Source of the DNA: Muraenolepis orangiensis
Lineage: Eukaryota > Chordata > Actinopteri > Gadiformes > Muraenolepididae
Assembly: GCA_027704905.1 (NCBI GenBank)
Contig: CM051001.1
Location: 35,619,656-35,683,655, forward strand
Direction: 5' to 3'
Length of the DNA stretch: 64,000 nucleotides
Shown here: one piece after another, positions 26,688-40,500 of the stretch
Layout: each line of letters begins with the position of its first letter
Numbering within the stretch: the first letter of the stretch is position 1
The notes under the pieces: model-generated
What the model saw: only the letters and a program-made list of their open reading frames with translations
Databases searched by the model: none
What the model was told of the DNA's origin: nothing
Position numbers and translations under genes: made by a program

Positions 26688-29600
26688 GGTCTAGTCCGGT
26701 GAGAGCGGCCTGTGTTCCAAAGTTACAATTGGAAGTTGCAGCGTGAGGTGAGTGAACGGGTGGCGTTGGTCTGAAAGAGGGAGCGGGAAGGAGGAGGGGG
26801 AGGAGAGTCGAGGAGCATGTGAGTGAATAATTGTCAGGTCTGGAGCCCGAGCAAAACTGATTATTTTGGTGATTTTTCTTATATTCAGTTGTCTTACTTC
26901 TGAAAATACAATCAGTAGACTTACACCATTTGTATGAACAAAATAACACTTTTGAAGGGTTTCATGTATTCATTGGCAATAGCACAACCAAAAAAACAAC
27001 AACAACACCAAAAAAGCCACCTTTGATAACAGTGACTAGGAGATAAACCCACACCCAGAACCATAGGCTGTCTTTATGGTCCCTTTTATCAGGTACCTTT
27101 TTCCTGCAGTCTCATAGTTCTAATAACTGATAACCTTGAACATTTCAGTTTGTCTTCAAGCACACGTCACAAGAAACAAAGATTAGAGAGAGACACAAAA
27201 ATAAGATAGGAATAATGAACTGTCTTACCTTTTCTGGGTCGCCGGTTGTCACGGAAGGTGCACTTCCACCAGACAATTGATAGTGTTTGGCATTCAGCTA
27301 ATTTTGATTATTCTTTTATAAGTTCCTTTTTTATCACCCTTCTGATATGCTAGTGCTGATGCATGTCATTTTGCAGGATTTTCCACGCCCATATCGTAGA
27401 AACGTCCTGCTCTGTGGATGCCACATCCCCCAACAATTCCAATTGTACCTTTCTTTAGCTCTCAGAATAGATGGGTTTGACATCAAAGAAGGGAGGACCA
27501 ACCTCATGAGACAGGTTCCTGTGGGCTCTGAGGAGGTGGATCTCATGAGGTGAAGACATCATGTCAAATGCGTATCCCCCGTGAAAGGCAATGGGACAGA
27601 ATGAGGGATTATTGTGAGTGTTGGCTGAAAGGTGTTGACTGAGATATTGTAAACTAAGGGCCAACTGCGCAAAGTATCTTACATATCACCCTTGAGGAGA
27701 TGCTATCTGCATTGTCACGTTTCTTCCCCCTTAAAACTTAGATGTAACATTTGGTGACATATTTTGTGCAGCCTTCTGTACAGTTCATGCTACACAGGGT
27801 CGAGCTTAGACCAATTACTTTAATAAAATGTGTAAGCAGCGGCTGTTGTTATCTTTTTATGATCATGCTTTCAGAGATTAACCAAAGGGCAAACAGATGA
27901 AGGCACACGCATTATGCTGTGGCTTTGGAACTTTCCCTCTAAAAAGGATTTAAAGGGGGTCGGAATTAGAAGGAGCTTTAGATAAATACATATTGGATAC
28001 AAAAATACAAATAATTCATACTAATTGTACAATGCAATGATTATAAGGATGTGCTGTTTCTATTTTCCCAATAACAACTGTTGCTCAAAGCAATAAATAC
28101 AGGCATGAATTCCCTGTGTGGCTCTTTGGTACACACTCCTCCTCCCTCTACTAGGAGGCCTATAAGGTGACCACCATAAAAGACCCCGACTACTTAATGG
28201 ATCCAAAATGTGGACAAAGCTGCTTTGTCCTCATTGGAGAACCTGCACACATGCATACTCCCCCCCGCCGCCCCCACCTCTCAACTTCCCATCATGAGAT
28301 CTGAGCTTGCCTTATCCCCCTTGGCATTCCACCCCCCCCTACCTGTGCTTAGAGGAGAGGGACTGCGCACCTTTGACCAGAGTTATGTCTCAAACCGTAA
28401 CTTATCTCTCTGGCGGATCTCACAGGTTACAGCCCCCTTCCCAGGGCGGATATTGTGTGTCATAGAATGAGATGAGATATAGAATGAGACGTACATCAAG
28501 GGCACGTGCAGCTTTTGAGTAATAACAAATATGTAACGTAATAAGAAGGATAAGCTCCACAATAAGGAACCCCCCCCCAACACACACACACACACACGTG
28601 CACATACACACACAGACGACTGCCGCAGACAGATACACACTCAATTATTGTTAGTTGATTATTATCATTTTTTTAAAGGTAGCTGTTTCTGATTTTCTAC
28701 AATGAAGTAGGACAGGCATTGATCTCGAACATTTATAGTTAATTATGCTCTCTGTTCATGCGTGGGGCGACATGATACGATGTATTATAAAGGGTTTAGT
28801 TTACCATCGGCTATATGAGTGGACGTCAGATATGTGGAATATACAAACGTATTCTTTGTACATAACAGCCATAAAGGAATTCATATTTTTGGTAAAAACA
28901 AAACAAAACCACCAAGAGAATACATCTTAATCCGCAAACAAATAACAACAGCCACCGACCCAAGGCATAGGGCCATCAGAGGTCAACTGTCAGTAGGCTA
29001 GGTCATGTCATCAGTCAATGTTCTCTAACTTACCAGGCAGGAGAAAGGGAGAGTCGCACAAATATCCGCTCTGAATATTGTGATGGTGAAAACATGAATT
29101 TGACAGCGCTATATAAAGGCTGGCCTGTGTGACCCACCCACTCAAACGGAATGAGTGACAAAGTGGCCTTTCTTGGCCTGGAGTCGTGATGTGCCCATTC
29201 TCACCGACAGGCTCAGGGGGGTGAGTACAACAACCATGTGAACAAATGGATTTGTAATTTAGTGCACAAGATTGTTGACCCTTACTGCATATTTTCTTTT
29301 GTAATTAATTCATATTGTTGACAGAGTTGGTATTTACTGCTTTCACTTTTGCTGGGCTTTAATTATTACATGAATTTTTTTGGGTACATTTAGTTTCATG
29401 GTTTCATTTAAATTAACAAAATCTGTTTACCGGAAATATTATTTTTAGGATTATATTTATATTGTAAAGTCCCTTTAAGGTCATTTTTATTAGGCTTTTT
29501 TTTTTTTAAGTATTCCACATGTTTTAAACCTACTATGCAGCAAAATGGTAATATGTGATGAATTCATATTGCCCCCAATTTTACGAGCTGATTAAATGTG

Positions 29601-29848
29601 TTGCAGTTAAATAATAGTACAAACTCAACACAACACGGAAATATTTCATTTCATCTGTCAACCTGTACCCTTGGCAAGATATATTATTGCTTTGCCATGA
29701 TTCAAAGTCCATGAGGTGCGCTGCAGTTCCATTTCTGACCACACGAGGTCCACCTAGTACAGATCAATATCACTCTACTCAAATCTCAGTACAAGACAGG
29801 TTAAGCCTGCAGTGAGGCGATGCGAACGGGGTCGAGCTGAGCCGTCCA
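26688..29848. other. slc7a2 upstream region; no coding exon recognised
   Basis: This is the 5' side of slc7a2 and must contain its promoter and probably non-coding first exon(s), which I cannot place. A TATA-like tatataaagg reads on the plus strand at about 29,110, with a donor-like gggggtgagtac about 110 bases further on, so an unannotated plus-strand transcript start is possible but unsupported. Short CA and C runs lie near 28,570. Confidence 0.4.
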
Positions 29849-30296
29849 TATGTGGCACTACCACGATGGGGTACTACCACTATGGGGCACTACCACTATG
29901 GGGCACTACCACTATGGGGTACTACCACTATGGGGCACTACCACTATGGGGTACTACCACTATGGGTACTACCACTATGGGGCACTACCACTATGGGGTA
30001 CTACCACTATGGGGTACTACCACTATGGGGCACTACCACTATGGGGCACTACCACTATGGGTACTACCACTATGGGGCACTACCACGATGGGGCACTACC
30101 ACGATGGGGCACTACCACTATGGGTACTACCACTATGGGTACTACCACTATGGGTACTACCACTATGGGGTACTACCACTATGGGGTACTACCACTATGG
30201 GGCACTACCACTATGGGTACTACCACGATGGGTACTACCACTATGGGGTACTACCACTATGGGTACTACCACTATGGGTACTACCACTATGGGGTC
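29849..30296. repeat. 15/16-bp minisatellite
   Basis: About 28 copies of a 16-bp unit, gcactaccactatggg with g(t/c)acta variants, many reduced to 15 bp by loss of one G. Mixed 15/16-bp periods keep shifting the frame, which explains three overlapping open frames across the array. Confidence 0.96.
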
Positions 30297-30407
30297 GGCC
30301 ACAGTGCTACTAGGCCTGCTTGCGCCATTCAAGTGTGGTAGGCTTGTGTCATCTCTCAGGACGTCAAGCGTACATTTTCACGCCATGTTAGCTTTTGCCC
30401 CAATGCC

Positions 30408-30408
<1 letters not shown>

Positions 30409-30453
<45 letters not shown>

Positions 30454-30456
30454 TAA
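30409..30456. repeat. (TA)n microsatellite
   Basis: AT/TA dinucleotide run of about 48 bases. Confidence 0.95.
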
Positions 30457-30540
30457 GCAGCCATAGCCTTAGCATAGCAGAGCAGGGGTATTTCCTTGCA
30501 TGTTTGCTTTTCGACCATGATCTGTTACAGTTGAGTCTGC

Positions 30541-30716
<176 letters not shown>

Positions 30717-31195
30717 AAGCCGCTGCTCTTACATTCCTTACTGGAACACAAGTCCAGGGGACAGGAATAGAGTCTCTCCCAGTCGACGGTCCTCTCTGGT
30801 GTCCCAGCTCAAACTGTTCACGTGTTGTACCTATAAAGGCCAATTACTGTTGATATGCCTATTTGGTCAAGTGAACATTTACAAATATGATTACCATTAC
30901 AATAATTGTATAGTAGTGTCCAACATGTATATTGGTTAACTTTCCATTCGTGGCTGCTATAGGATATTATAGGAAGAATTGCACCATGCTGCCGTTGGAG
31001 CGGCCATGAGGTCACTGCTCCGAGGCTCTGATCTGAGGCTTTACACCCCAAACGAACTACTGGATGAGCGTCAATCACATCCATAACTAAATACACTAAA
31101 CAAATGGACTTTGCTACCAGGTCGAATATTAATTGGGATGATTATTGAATACATGAATACGATATGTGTACATTGTGATTCTTTATTTGCCTGCC
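30717..31195. other. No recognisable gene
   Basis: Anonymous sequence between the CA tract and the putative anxa6 promoter. Confidence 0.4.
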
Positions 31196-31532
31196 CCCCC
31201 CCCCCTCCCCCCTCCGTCGTGGTTGGCTTTGACCGACAGGGCGCTGCGTCACAGCTGACTGCAGGGCTGCGGGCTGCAGGGAGAGAGAGACACCAGGAGA
31301 GAGAGACACCAGGAGAGAGAGACACCAGGAGAGAGAGACACCAGGAGAGAGAGACACCAGGAGAGAGAGACACCAGGAGAGAGAGACACCAGGAGAGAGA
31401 GAGACCAGGAGAGAGAGACACCAGGAGAGAGAGAGACACCAGGAACACGGAGAGACACCAGGGGAGAGACCAGCAGCATCGTTACTAAGGACGACAGCAG
31501 CAGCATTTACCCTTCATTGTATGTCCGTAAGG
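31196..31532 (+). promoter_or_regulatory. Possible anxa6 promoter and non-coding first exon
   Basis: A GC-richer stretch (tgaccgacagggcgctgcgt, then cacagctgactgcagggctg) contains the CRE/AP-1-like tgcgtcac. It is followed by about eleven 16-bp units agagagagacaccagg (31,279-31,463) and a purine/CAG-rich stretch ending in a good donor, ccgtaag|gtaagc, at 31,532. A 5' untranslated exon ending here would splice to the exon at 32,699-32,763 that carries the start codon. Inference only. Confidence 0.35.
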
Positions 31533-31544
31533 TAAGCTGATGGT

Positions 31545-31712
31545 TTGGGTGGTGGTGCTGGTGGTGGTGGTGCTGGTGGTGGTGGTGGTGCTGGTGCTGG
31601 TGCTGGTGGTGGTGGTGGTGGTGCTGGTGCTGGTGCTGGTGGTGCTGGTGGTGGTGGTGCTGGTGGTGGTGGTGGTGCTGGTGCTGGTGGTGGTGGTGGT
31701 GCTGTTGCCGTT
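31545..31712. repeat. (GGT)n/(GCT) triplet repeat
   Basis: About 165 bases of ggt and gct triplets in irregular blocks, immediately downstream of the putative first anxa6 donor. Gly/Ala- and Val-rich frames are artefacts. Confidence 0.95.
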
Positions 31713-32698
31713 GTTTGCAAATTAGCTCAGTGAATTAATTGTAAATGGTTAATAGCTTACTAAAGCAAGAAGCATTTGGCGACGTGTCATTGAGAGTGAG
31801 TGAATGTCCTAATCCGTTTATTTTAACAAATAGGCTTTATTTTAAGATTTAAAAACTGCAAAACTGTAAAATGTAAATAGAAAAGAAGGTTAATCCTGAA
31901 ATTGGTAACATAAGCTGTTAATATCTGAAGATATACTAGTCTACATGTTCACTATGCCATATAATTATATTGTTAAGAGAGGCTACAATAATTTTCCAAA
32001 AATATATAATATCTTAACTCGTCTAGGGACAAAATAAATACATGAATGCATCAATGAAGCAAATCCAAAATAAAAATTGGGAGCCAAGTTGTCAGCTCGA
32101 GGCGCGTGGATGGGTGTGGCCGAGTCATGCACCCTGTGGGCCCAGGGCATTCCATTACATCTTTTATATTATAATAAACATGAACTGCTATACACACTTT
32201 TATTTTATTTCCACAGTTTTCCTAAAACATGTTAGAAGTAGATATGATTCTCTTCATGTCATAGTTTTACTTCACATAAGCAATAGGCTTACAGTTAGTT
32301 ATTATTATTATTCAACAGTAATATTTGTGTGTTGGTTAAGATCCCATTGGAGGAACATCCCATAGAAACGGTTGACAAATGGTTCATTCTAAACCTAATA
32401 GGATTTGCTGACGTGTTGCAGTGACCATGGAGAGATCAGTCAAGTGTTACAGCGCTGGTCTCCATTTCTCTCCCGAAGTTACGGTTAGGTAAAGGCCCAG
32501 AGTCTAGGTCTAGGTCTAAGGAGTGAAAGTTGGCCCAACCCTTGTTTGTCCTCAGCAGTGGGATTCAGGAATACACAATATGCAGAGACTGAAATAGCAC
32601 ACTGCTGGTATATCATATATAGGCCTAGACAATCAATAGTGTTCACTGTAGAGTCCTGTACTGTGACTCTCTCTTTATTTGACATTGTCTGCCTTTAG

Positions 32699-33662
32699 GT
32701 GATTCTTCACTGTTGATTCCTGCCCACTGCTAGTACTACTACAGACGACCAAATATAGCCATGGTAAGTACTGGACATACTTCAGGTATTTGCAAACATT
32801 GCTAAAACAAGGAGTAACGTACAGTGACATAATGTTCCAACCAGACAACATCACTCTTTGTTCAGTGTGGGAATGGTGAGCATTCTGGGAAAGCCAAACA
32901 TGTATTTCCTTCGGGTCGAGCCAGTGGGAATGCATACAGCATAAAGAGGGTGTCTTTGTTACCTGGGAGGGCTGTTTTGTGGCTAACACACGCTGACTTA
33001 GCTAGACAGCTGACTGTTGTTAAGTAGTTTACACCACATTTCACTTTCAGTAACCCCCTTATAGGTGACTTAGCAAGTATAATAATACTTGTTATTACTT
33101 CCTTATTTTACCAGACACAGGAAAGTTTGTTTTATTTCAATAGAAAAAGGGACTCCCCCCTAACTGTAGATGAAGACGCTGAAACTCCTGTTGTTCTTGC
33201 TGATGATTACAGGATTGCTTACAGATGTCTTGTGTGTTGCCAGGTTGTATTTGTGGTCCTGGTTGCTAACCGGGGTAAAGCTTCCCCAGCTGTTTGCGAA
33301 AAGTGATGGTTGCCCTGGTAATTGTGAATAGTGAGGATCTGAGCGTAAGCAGGGTGGGAATAGAGAAGACGTTTGGCAGCGTGCCGCCATGCAGCCCAAA
33401 TCCTTGAAGCAGCTGTTGCAGTTTAATGGAGGCCATCCTCCTTCCCCCACGCCCAACAATGAGTACTCTTTATTCCATAGTGTCAAAGTCAAAGGGGTTA
33501 TGGAGTGATAATGATAATGCAATTTTTGTTGAGATACCGAGCCCTTCAGGTCAATTGTAAGAGTCATTACCCTCCAACAAAGCGAGCAAAGGGACACTTA
33601 CTGTAACATGACTCCCTAATGACCATCCACACAGTACACAACACACCCCGCCCCCCCCCCCC

Positions 33663-33699
<37 letters not shown>

Positions 33700-36600
33700 G
33701 CAACACACAGAATATTTATGACGCCAAAATAAAACAGATGGCAAATAACAGTTGGCAGCCAGTGTCTGTCTGTAAGTTGACTGGGTCTTGAGCTGGTGTG
33801 CCTCCATGAACCGTCATGGCCTTCATGTCATCCCATACATCCGCCTGCACATCTCCTTTTAAAAACACACACTTCTGCATTTCTTCCTTATACTTCGCTA
33901 GGGCAATATGCAAAAACATTATCATCACATATACATCAAATACATAGGTCACTTATATATGAGTTCTTGAATCTTGAATCATAATCTTGAATCTTGTTTA
34001 ATATCCCAAAACTGGATTAATCAAACTGTAAGTGCATGGTTATGTTATGTATGATATCATATGAAAGAGCATATTGTCATTCCCCTGGCAGTCGGGATGA
34101 GGCTCCGTGAGAGAGTACTGACTTAGTGTCTTCTTACAGGTGTTCCGAGGCACAATAACCGCCGCTGAAGACTTTGACGCAGCGGTGGACGCGGAGGCGC
34201 TGTACAATGCCATGAAAGGCTTTGGTGAGTGGAAAACAAAATGCTCTTTCTTCATCGTCTCCCGTCTGGTCTCCTCCAGGATCGCCCACCCATCCTGGAG
34301 GAGACCAGATGCTAACGTTGGAGTGCGTCATCAGGTCTGACAATTAATTAAAAATGCTAATTGTGGCTTACATACGGCGGCATAGTATATGGGGCGGCAG
34401 TAGCTCAGTCTGTAGGACTTAGGAAGCTGGGGAACCGGAAGGTTGCCGGTTCAAGTCCCTGAAACACCTGGGCTCTGCCGAGGTGCCCTTGGGTAAGGCA
34501 CCGGACCCCTACACTGCTCCCCGGGCGCTGTATATACACAATAGCTGCCCCACTGCTTCTAATATTAGGATGGGTTAAATGCAGAAAACCACATTCCACT
34601 GTGTGTGTGCATGGACAATAAAGAGGTTTAAATCCTCCAGATTTAGATTCAGATTTAGATATACTGTATGTCCCTGTGCCGTCTTTAGGCAGCGATAAAG
34701 AGGCTATCCTGGATCTGGTCACTTCTAGAAGCAACGCCCAGAGGCAGGAGGTCATCGCAGCGTACAAATCCAGCTATGGAAAGGTACGCCGTCGATGTCC
34801 GAAACCCAACCAAAACCCCATGATAAAGCTTCTGGCCTCTAACCGTTACATCTTCATCTCCCCAGGACCTAATAGATGATCTGAAATACGAACTCACCGG
34901 CAATTTTGAGCGTCTCATCGTGAGTCTGATGAGAAACCCGGCACAGCACGATGCCAAAGAGATCCACGACGCTCTGAAAGTAAGAAGCTCACTGAACACC
35001 CTCTGCATATACCCCCCCACCATCCCCCATGCCCCTGGCTCATTGGTACCATATTTGTAGTTTTATTCTAATTTCTTTCATTACTGTGATTGTAGGGTGC
35101 TGGAACCAATGAGAGATGCCTGATTGAAGTGCTGGCCTCTAGAAACAACCAGCAGATCCATGCCATGGTCGAGGCGTACAAGGACGGTGAGACAAATATT
35201 ATTCTACATGAATTGAAAAAAGTATGATCTTACTTTCTAATTATAATACACACTTCCTAGGTAAGTACATACATGTAATATACGGCATATACAATAATAA
35301 TAGTAATATAATGATTTAAATGGGAAAACAGAGCTCAATTGATGGAATGATTATGGGACAATTATGTGACAATGTTTCGGAATTTTGTCAAGTAAGTTTA
35401 CTTTTAACTTAAGCTGTATGTAGTTTTTATTTGGGGTGTGCTGTTTGTTCAGTCAATATAAATAATTCACATTTGCTTCAATTCTTCTTGCTCATCCCCA
35501 GCTTATGACAGAGACATGGAAGAGGACATTGTTCGGGAAAGCTCCGGGCATTTCAAAAAGATGCTGGTTGTTTTGCTTCAGGTCTGTTCACCTCTGATAA
35601 TCCCGAACCAAGACCACCTGTAGCTTGTGTATGGCAGTGGTTCTGTGTGGTGTTAACAGAAGCTCTGTGGTTACAGGGGACCAGAGACCCTTCGGGGGTG
35701 GTGGACGCAGACCTGGTGGAGGAGGATGCACGGGTGAGTTTAGAGGACACCCTTTTCTTAAAGAGGGTTAGACCTCCTGTTTATACCATTTTAATGTGAG
35801 CATAAAATAATGTAGACCATTCAAGGACTGGAAAGGGCGTACATTGGAAATATCGAGGCAACACACAAGCCAATCTTTGTGCCTAGGGTTCCTTGCGCAC
35901 TGAATCAAAATTCTGTATCTGGAAAAATATACTCCATTATTTGGTGGACTCAATTTGCCCAAACCTCGATGACCAGTTAGTGGAATGATGGAACACATGT
36001 CATTTGAAGTCTGGTTGTACGTCCTCCAAAACAATAAGAATGTTGGCTGTGCCCTGTGTGCCGGATTGGCGTTAACACCGGCCACTTGGCCACTTGCCCA
36101 AAGCCGGTAGAATTCAGCAGTGGCTTGTAACTCCGTCATTCTTACCAGCCACTTTGGCAGATGACCTTTTTGATGAAAAATTAATTATTGTAGTTACACT
36201 CAAAAGGAGGTACAAAAGGCATCTGAAATAATGACGTACATTTGAGGTGATACTACAACTCCCATGAGCCCCAGGTGCTCTGTGTGCTCATTCCATCGGC
36301 CAATCCACCTCGAAGGGGAGGCGGGGGGGATTTTAGCTGAGTGGCCAGTGACTTTGGAAAACCACTGGCCATAGTGGCCAGTGAGCCAAAAAGTTAATGT
36401 CAAGCTACTTATGTGTATCAGGACCTGTTTGCTGCTGGCGAGGAGAAGTGGGGGACGGACGAGTCCAAATTCATCATGATCCTGGGAAACCGCAGCGTGA
36501 CCCATCTGAAGATGGGTAGGCTCACACACCTGGTGGGGGGGGTGTTACCAGCAGGGTCTCCCGGCCTCCAGACACGGCCAGCAGACCCTGCTGGTAACAC

Positions 36601-37251
36601 CCCCCCCCCACCTATCCCACACAGCGTGTGTGATAGGTGGGGGGGGGTGTTACCAGCAGGGTCTCCTGGCCTCCAGACACGGCAGACCCTGAGCGGTCCT
36701 TAGCAGATACGTGTCAGAGGAATGTAAAACAGAGTCATGTGGCTGTCACCGTTGTTTTTTTTACACATAGTCTTTGGAACAATCCCTGTGGTTCAAAACG
36801 TTCCCACTCATCTGCCACTTGTTTCTTATGCATGACATCAATAGTGTAACATTGCACCTTCATTCTTTCAGAAGCCATTGCAAAAGCTCTTCCGACTGTC
36901 CTGATTGTCGCTTCTTTTGTGTGTGCGTGTGTGTGTGTGTGTGCCTGTGTGTGTCTGTGTTTGATGGTGTTTGTACAGTTTTTGATGAGTACGATAAGAT
37001 TGCTGAGAAGTGCATTGAGGACAGCATCAAGAGTGAGCTGTCAGGAGACTTCGAGAGGGTGATGCTGGCCGTGGGTGAGAATTCACACAGACCCATGTTC
37101 ACTTACCCATCAAAACAGCAGCACCAGTAGGAGCAGTAGCAGTAGCAGTAGTAGATGTAGCAGTAGCAGTAGCAGTAGCAGTAGTAGTAGTAGTAGTAGC
37201 AGTAGCAGTAGTAGTAGTAGTAGTAGCAGTAGCAGTAGTAGTAGCAGTAGC

Positions 37252-37300
<49 letters not shown>

Positions 37301-37341
37301 TAAGGAGTGGTAATAGTAGTAGTAGTAGTAGCAGTAGTAGC

Positions 37342-37390
<49 letters not shown>

Positions 37391-37467
37391 TAAGGAGTGG
37401 TAATAGTAGTAGTAGCACGAGTAGGAGCAGTAGCAGTAGCAGTAGTAGATGTAGCAGTAGCAGTAGC

Positions 37468-37516
<49 letters not shown>

Positions 37517-40500
37517 TAAGGAGTGGTAATAGTAGTAGTAGCACGAGTAGGAGCAGTAGCAGCAGTAGTAGTAATAGTAGTTGTAGGAGTGGTAGTAGTA
37601 GTATTTAGAGTTGTAGTATTAGTTGTATAAGGAGTGGTAGTAGTAGTAGAAGGAGTAGTAGTAGTAATAGTAGTTGTAGGAGTGGTAGTAGTTGTAGGAG
37701 CAGTAGTAGTAGTATTTAGAGTTGTAGTATTAGTTGTATAAGGAGTGGTAGTAGTAGTAGAAGGAGTAGTAGTAGTAATAGTAGTTGTAGGAGTGGTAGT
37801 AGTTGTAGGAGCAGTAGTAGTAGTATTTAGAGTTGTAGTATTAGTTGTATAAGGAGTGGTAGTAGTAGTAGAAGGAGTAGTAGTAGTAATAGTAGTTGAA
37901 GGAGTGGTAGTAGTTGAAGGAGTAGTAGTAGTAATAGTAGTTGAAGGAGTGGTAGTAGTAGTAGTAGTTGTAGGAGTGGTAGTAGTTGAAGGAGTGGTAG
38001 TAGTAGTAGTAGTAGTTGTAGGAGTGGTAGTAGTTGAAGGAGTGGTAGTAGTAGTAGTAGTAGTTGTAGGAGTGGTAGTAGTTGAAGGAGTGGTAGTAGT
38101 TGAAGGAGTAGTAGTAGTAATAGTAGTTGAAGGAGTGGTAGTAGTAGTAGTAGTTGTAGGAGTGGTAGTAGTTGAAGGAGTGGTAGTAGTAGTAGTAGTA
38201 GTTGTAGGAGTGGTAGTAGTTGAAGGAGTGGTAGTAGTAGTAGTAGTTGTAGGAGTGGTAGTAGTTGTAGGAGTGGTAGTAGTTGAAGGAGTAGTAGTAG
38301 TAATAGTAGTTGAAGGAGTAGTAGTAGTAATAGTAGTTGTAGGAGTGGTAGTAGTTGAAGGAGTGGTAGTAGTAGTAGTACTACTAGTAGGAGTATCAGC
38401 AGGGGTAGGTGTGTGCAGCATTTGATGTGATCTCCTTATTATCCTCCTACTTATGCACGCTGGCCCTCTGTGCTTGGTCTCTCCCTCAGTCCAGGGCATT
38501 CGCTGTGTGCCCATGTTCTTTGCCAAGCGTCTTTACAAGTCAATGAAGGTAAACACACGCACTCACTCACTCATGATGGATGAACCTTTCTGAACTGGCC
38601 TGTATTTAGGCCTTATAAGGGGTTTTCCCCCAAACCCTACGACTCAAACCCCAAGTCCTGTTTTGACTTTTAGTTTTTTACATTTACATTTCCTTTTCTT
38701 TTTGGATATGGCCAGGTTCTGATGGACTTCTCTGTCTCTGTTCCAGGTCCCCTCTGATTATACATGTGTAACTGGATATGTATAAATGGGGAATTGAATA
38801 ATTAAACATTGCTGACTATCTGTGTTTTGTCTCTTTTCAGGGTCTGGGTACAGCCGACAACACCCTGATCAGGATCATGATCTGTCGCTCTGAAATAGAC
38901 ATGTTGGACATCCGGGAATGTTTCCGTCTCCAATATGAGAAATCTCTCTATAATATGATCAAGGTTTAGGAATATTGTTGTTGACAAAACCCCAAAAAAA
39001 CGTTTTTCTATTCAAAAAAGTTTCCTTTAAATAGCAATGTACTGAATGTGTCATGTGTTTTGTATTGTTATATTAGGAGGACACTTCAGGGGACTACAAG
39101 AGGACACTTCTCCAACTGTGCGGTGGAGATGATGAGTAAGTGAGCTATCATGTCCACATGGTGGCGTCAAACCTCCACTTACCACACATTGTCCCACGTC
39201 TGAGCTCTAACAAAGACCAGCACTCAAAAAAGACAGCCTCTTTTCTTCCAGAAGTATCAAGAATATTCAGAAATGCAGGACTGTAAAACATATCCTTGGT
39301 CGTAGTACTAAATAAATACTGTGTTATATTACATTTAATTTGTTCAGGAATCGATACATATGTTGAACTCAATTCACTCGCCAGAGTGTGTTGGCTGTGT
39401 TGAATGTGCTACTACTTGACATTTGCTATCACATTGGTCTCTACAGCTTAGCTGGAGAGTTCTTCCCAGAGGCTGCTCAGATAGCTTACAAGATGTGGGA
39501 AATAAGTTCTATGACCAAAATCCAGGTTGGCCCTGTCTTCCTCCCCTCTTTAGATGTGTCATTGAGCTTGGCTTAGCAACGGCATGCGTCTTTCTTTCTT
39601 TTGTTGCTGTTCCTGCAAAAGCCGGCGCCGTCGGGCTACCTACCTACGCGTGCATGTTGTGTGAGCACAGGGAGGTCTGTGTGAGCCACCTCCCAGAAGC
39701 CAAATCACCACGTTTTGCTTCAGCCAATTTTTTGTAACAAACCCCCGCAGGGTTCAAGGCCACATGCCGCTCACATCGCAGCATTTTGATTAACAAGCGG
39801 CTTTCTTTACTAACTGTTTCAAACACCGATGTCATTGTTGTGTGGATGGCATCGTGGCCTTGAAACCCAACAAGGAGCACTTTGTCAAGAGTGGAGAAGA
39901 CAGAAAAAGTCAGAGGTTTTTCTGCTCTTGTGAAACACGGCAAACCCAACCTAGTATTTCTGACGATACAGCTTTCCTTGTGATAGTACTTTCACGGCAC
40001 AGAGCACACACGCATGTTTTTTTTGCAGACTTTTGCATGTGAAATTCTCTCTACGCTTCTAATCTGAACTAACTAACGATTAGGGATGCCATGTGAAATC
40101 AGTTTTGCTCTGCTCCACATGCTGTCTGTCTCTGTCCCTTGTGAATTCTGATCACTTCCCTTCTTCTTAAGCTGAGACCAACCATTTGGCCTGCAGCAGA
40201 TTTCGATCCGGCGGCTGACGCCCAGGCCCTGAGGAAAGCCATGAAAGGATTTGGTATGCAATTGCAGAACATAATCCTTTGTGTGTTATTGTATGTTATT
40301 ATACCGCGTGTTAACTAATTACTAGGATACATTCTGTGTCAATAGGAACGGACGAAGACGCCATCATTGACATTGTTGCGTGTAGGAGCAATGCCCAAAG
40401 ACAAGCCATCAGACACACCTTCAAATCTCTATTGGGGAGGGTGAGCTAATGAGTCAGTGTCCCTCAATGGGCTCGAAGTGACGACCTCTGGCATGAGAGC

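Noticed and set aside
29100..29230. TATA-like box and donor as a gene start
   Set aside because: No conserved downstream exon could be linked; anxa6 has a closer candidate first exon.
29812..30447. Tyr/His/Gly/Thr-rich repeat protein frames
   Set aside because: Three frames of a 15/16-bp minisatellite are equally open, so none is under coding constraint.
37099..38526. 475-codon minus-strand open frame, Thr-rich
   Set aside because: It is the antisense of a trinucleotide array inside an anxa6 intron; no start context, domain or splice support.
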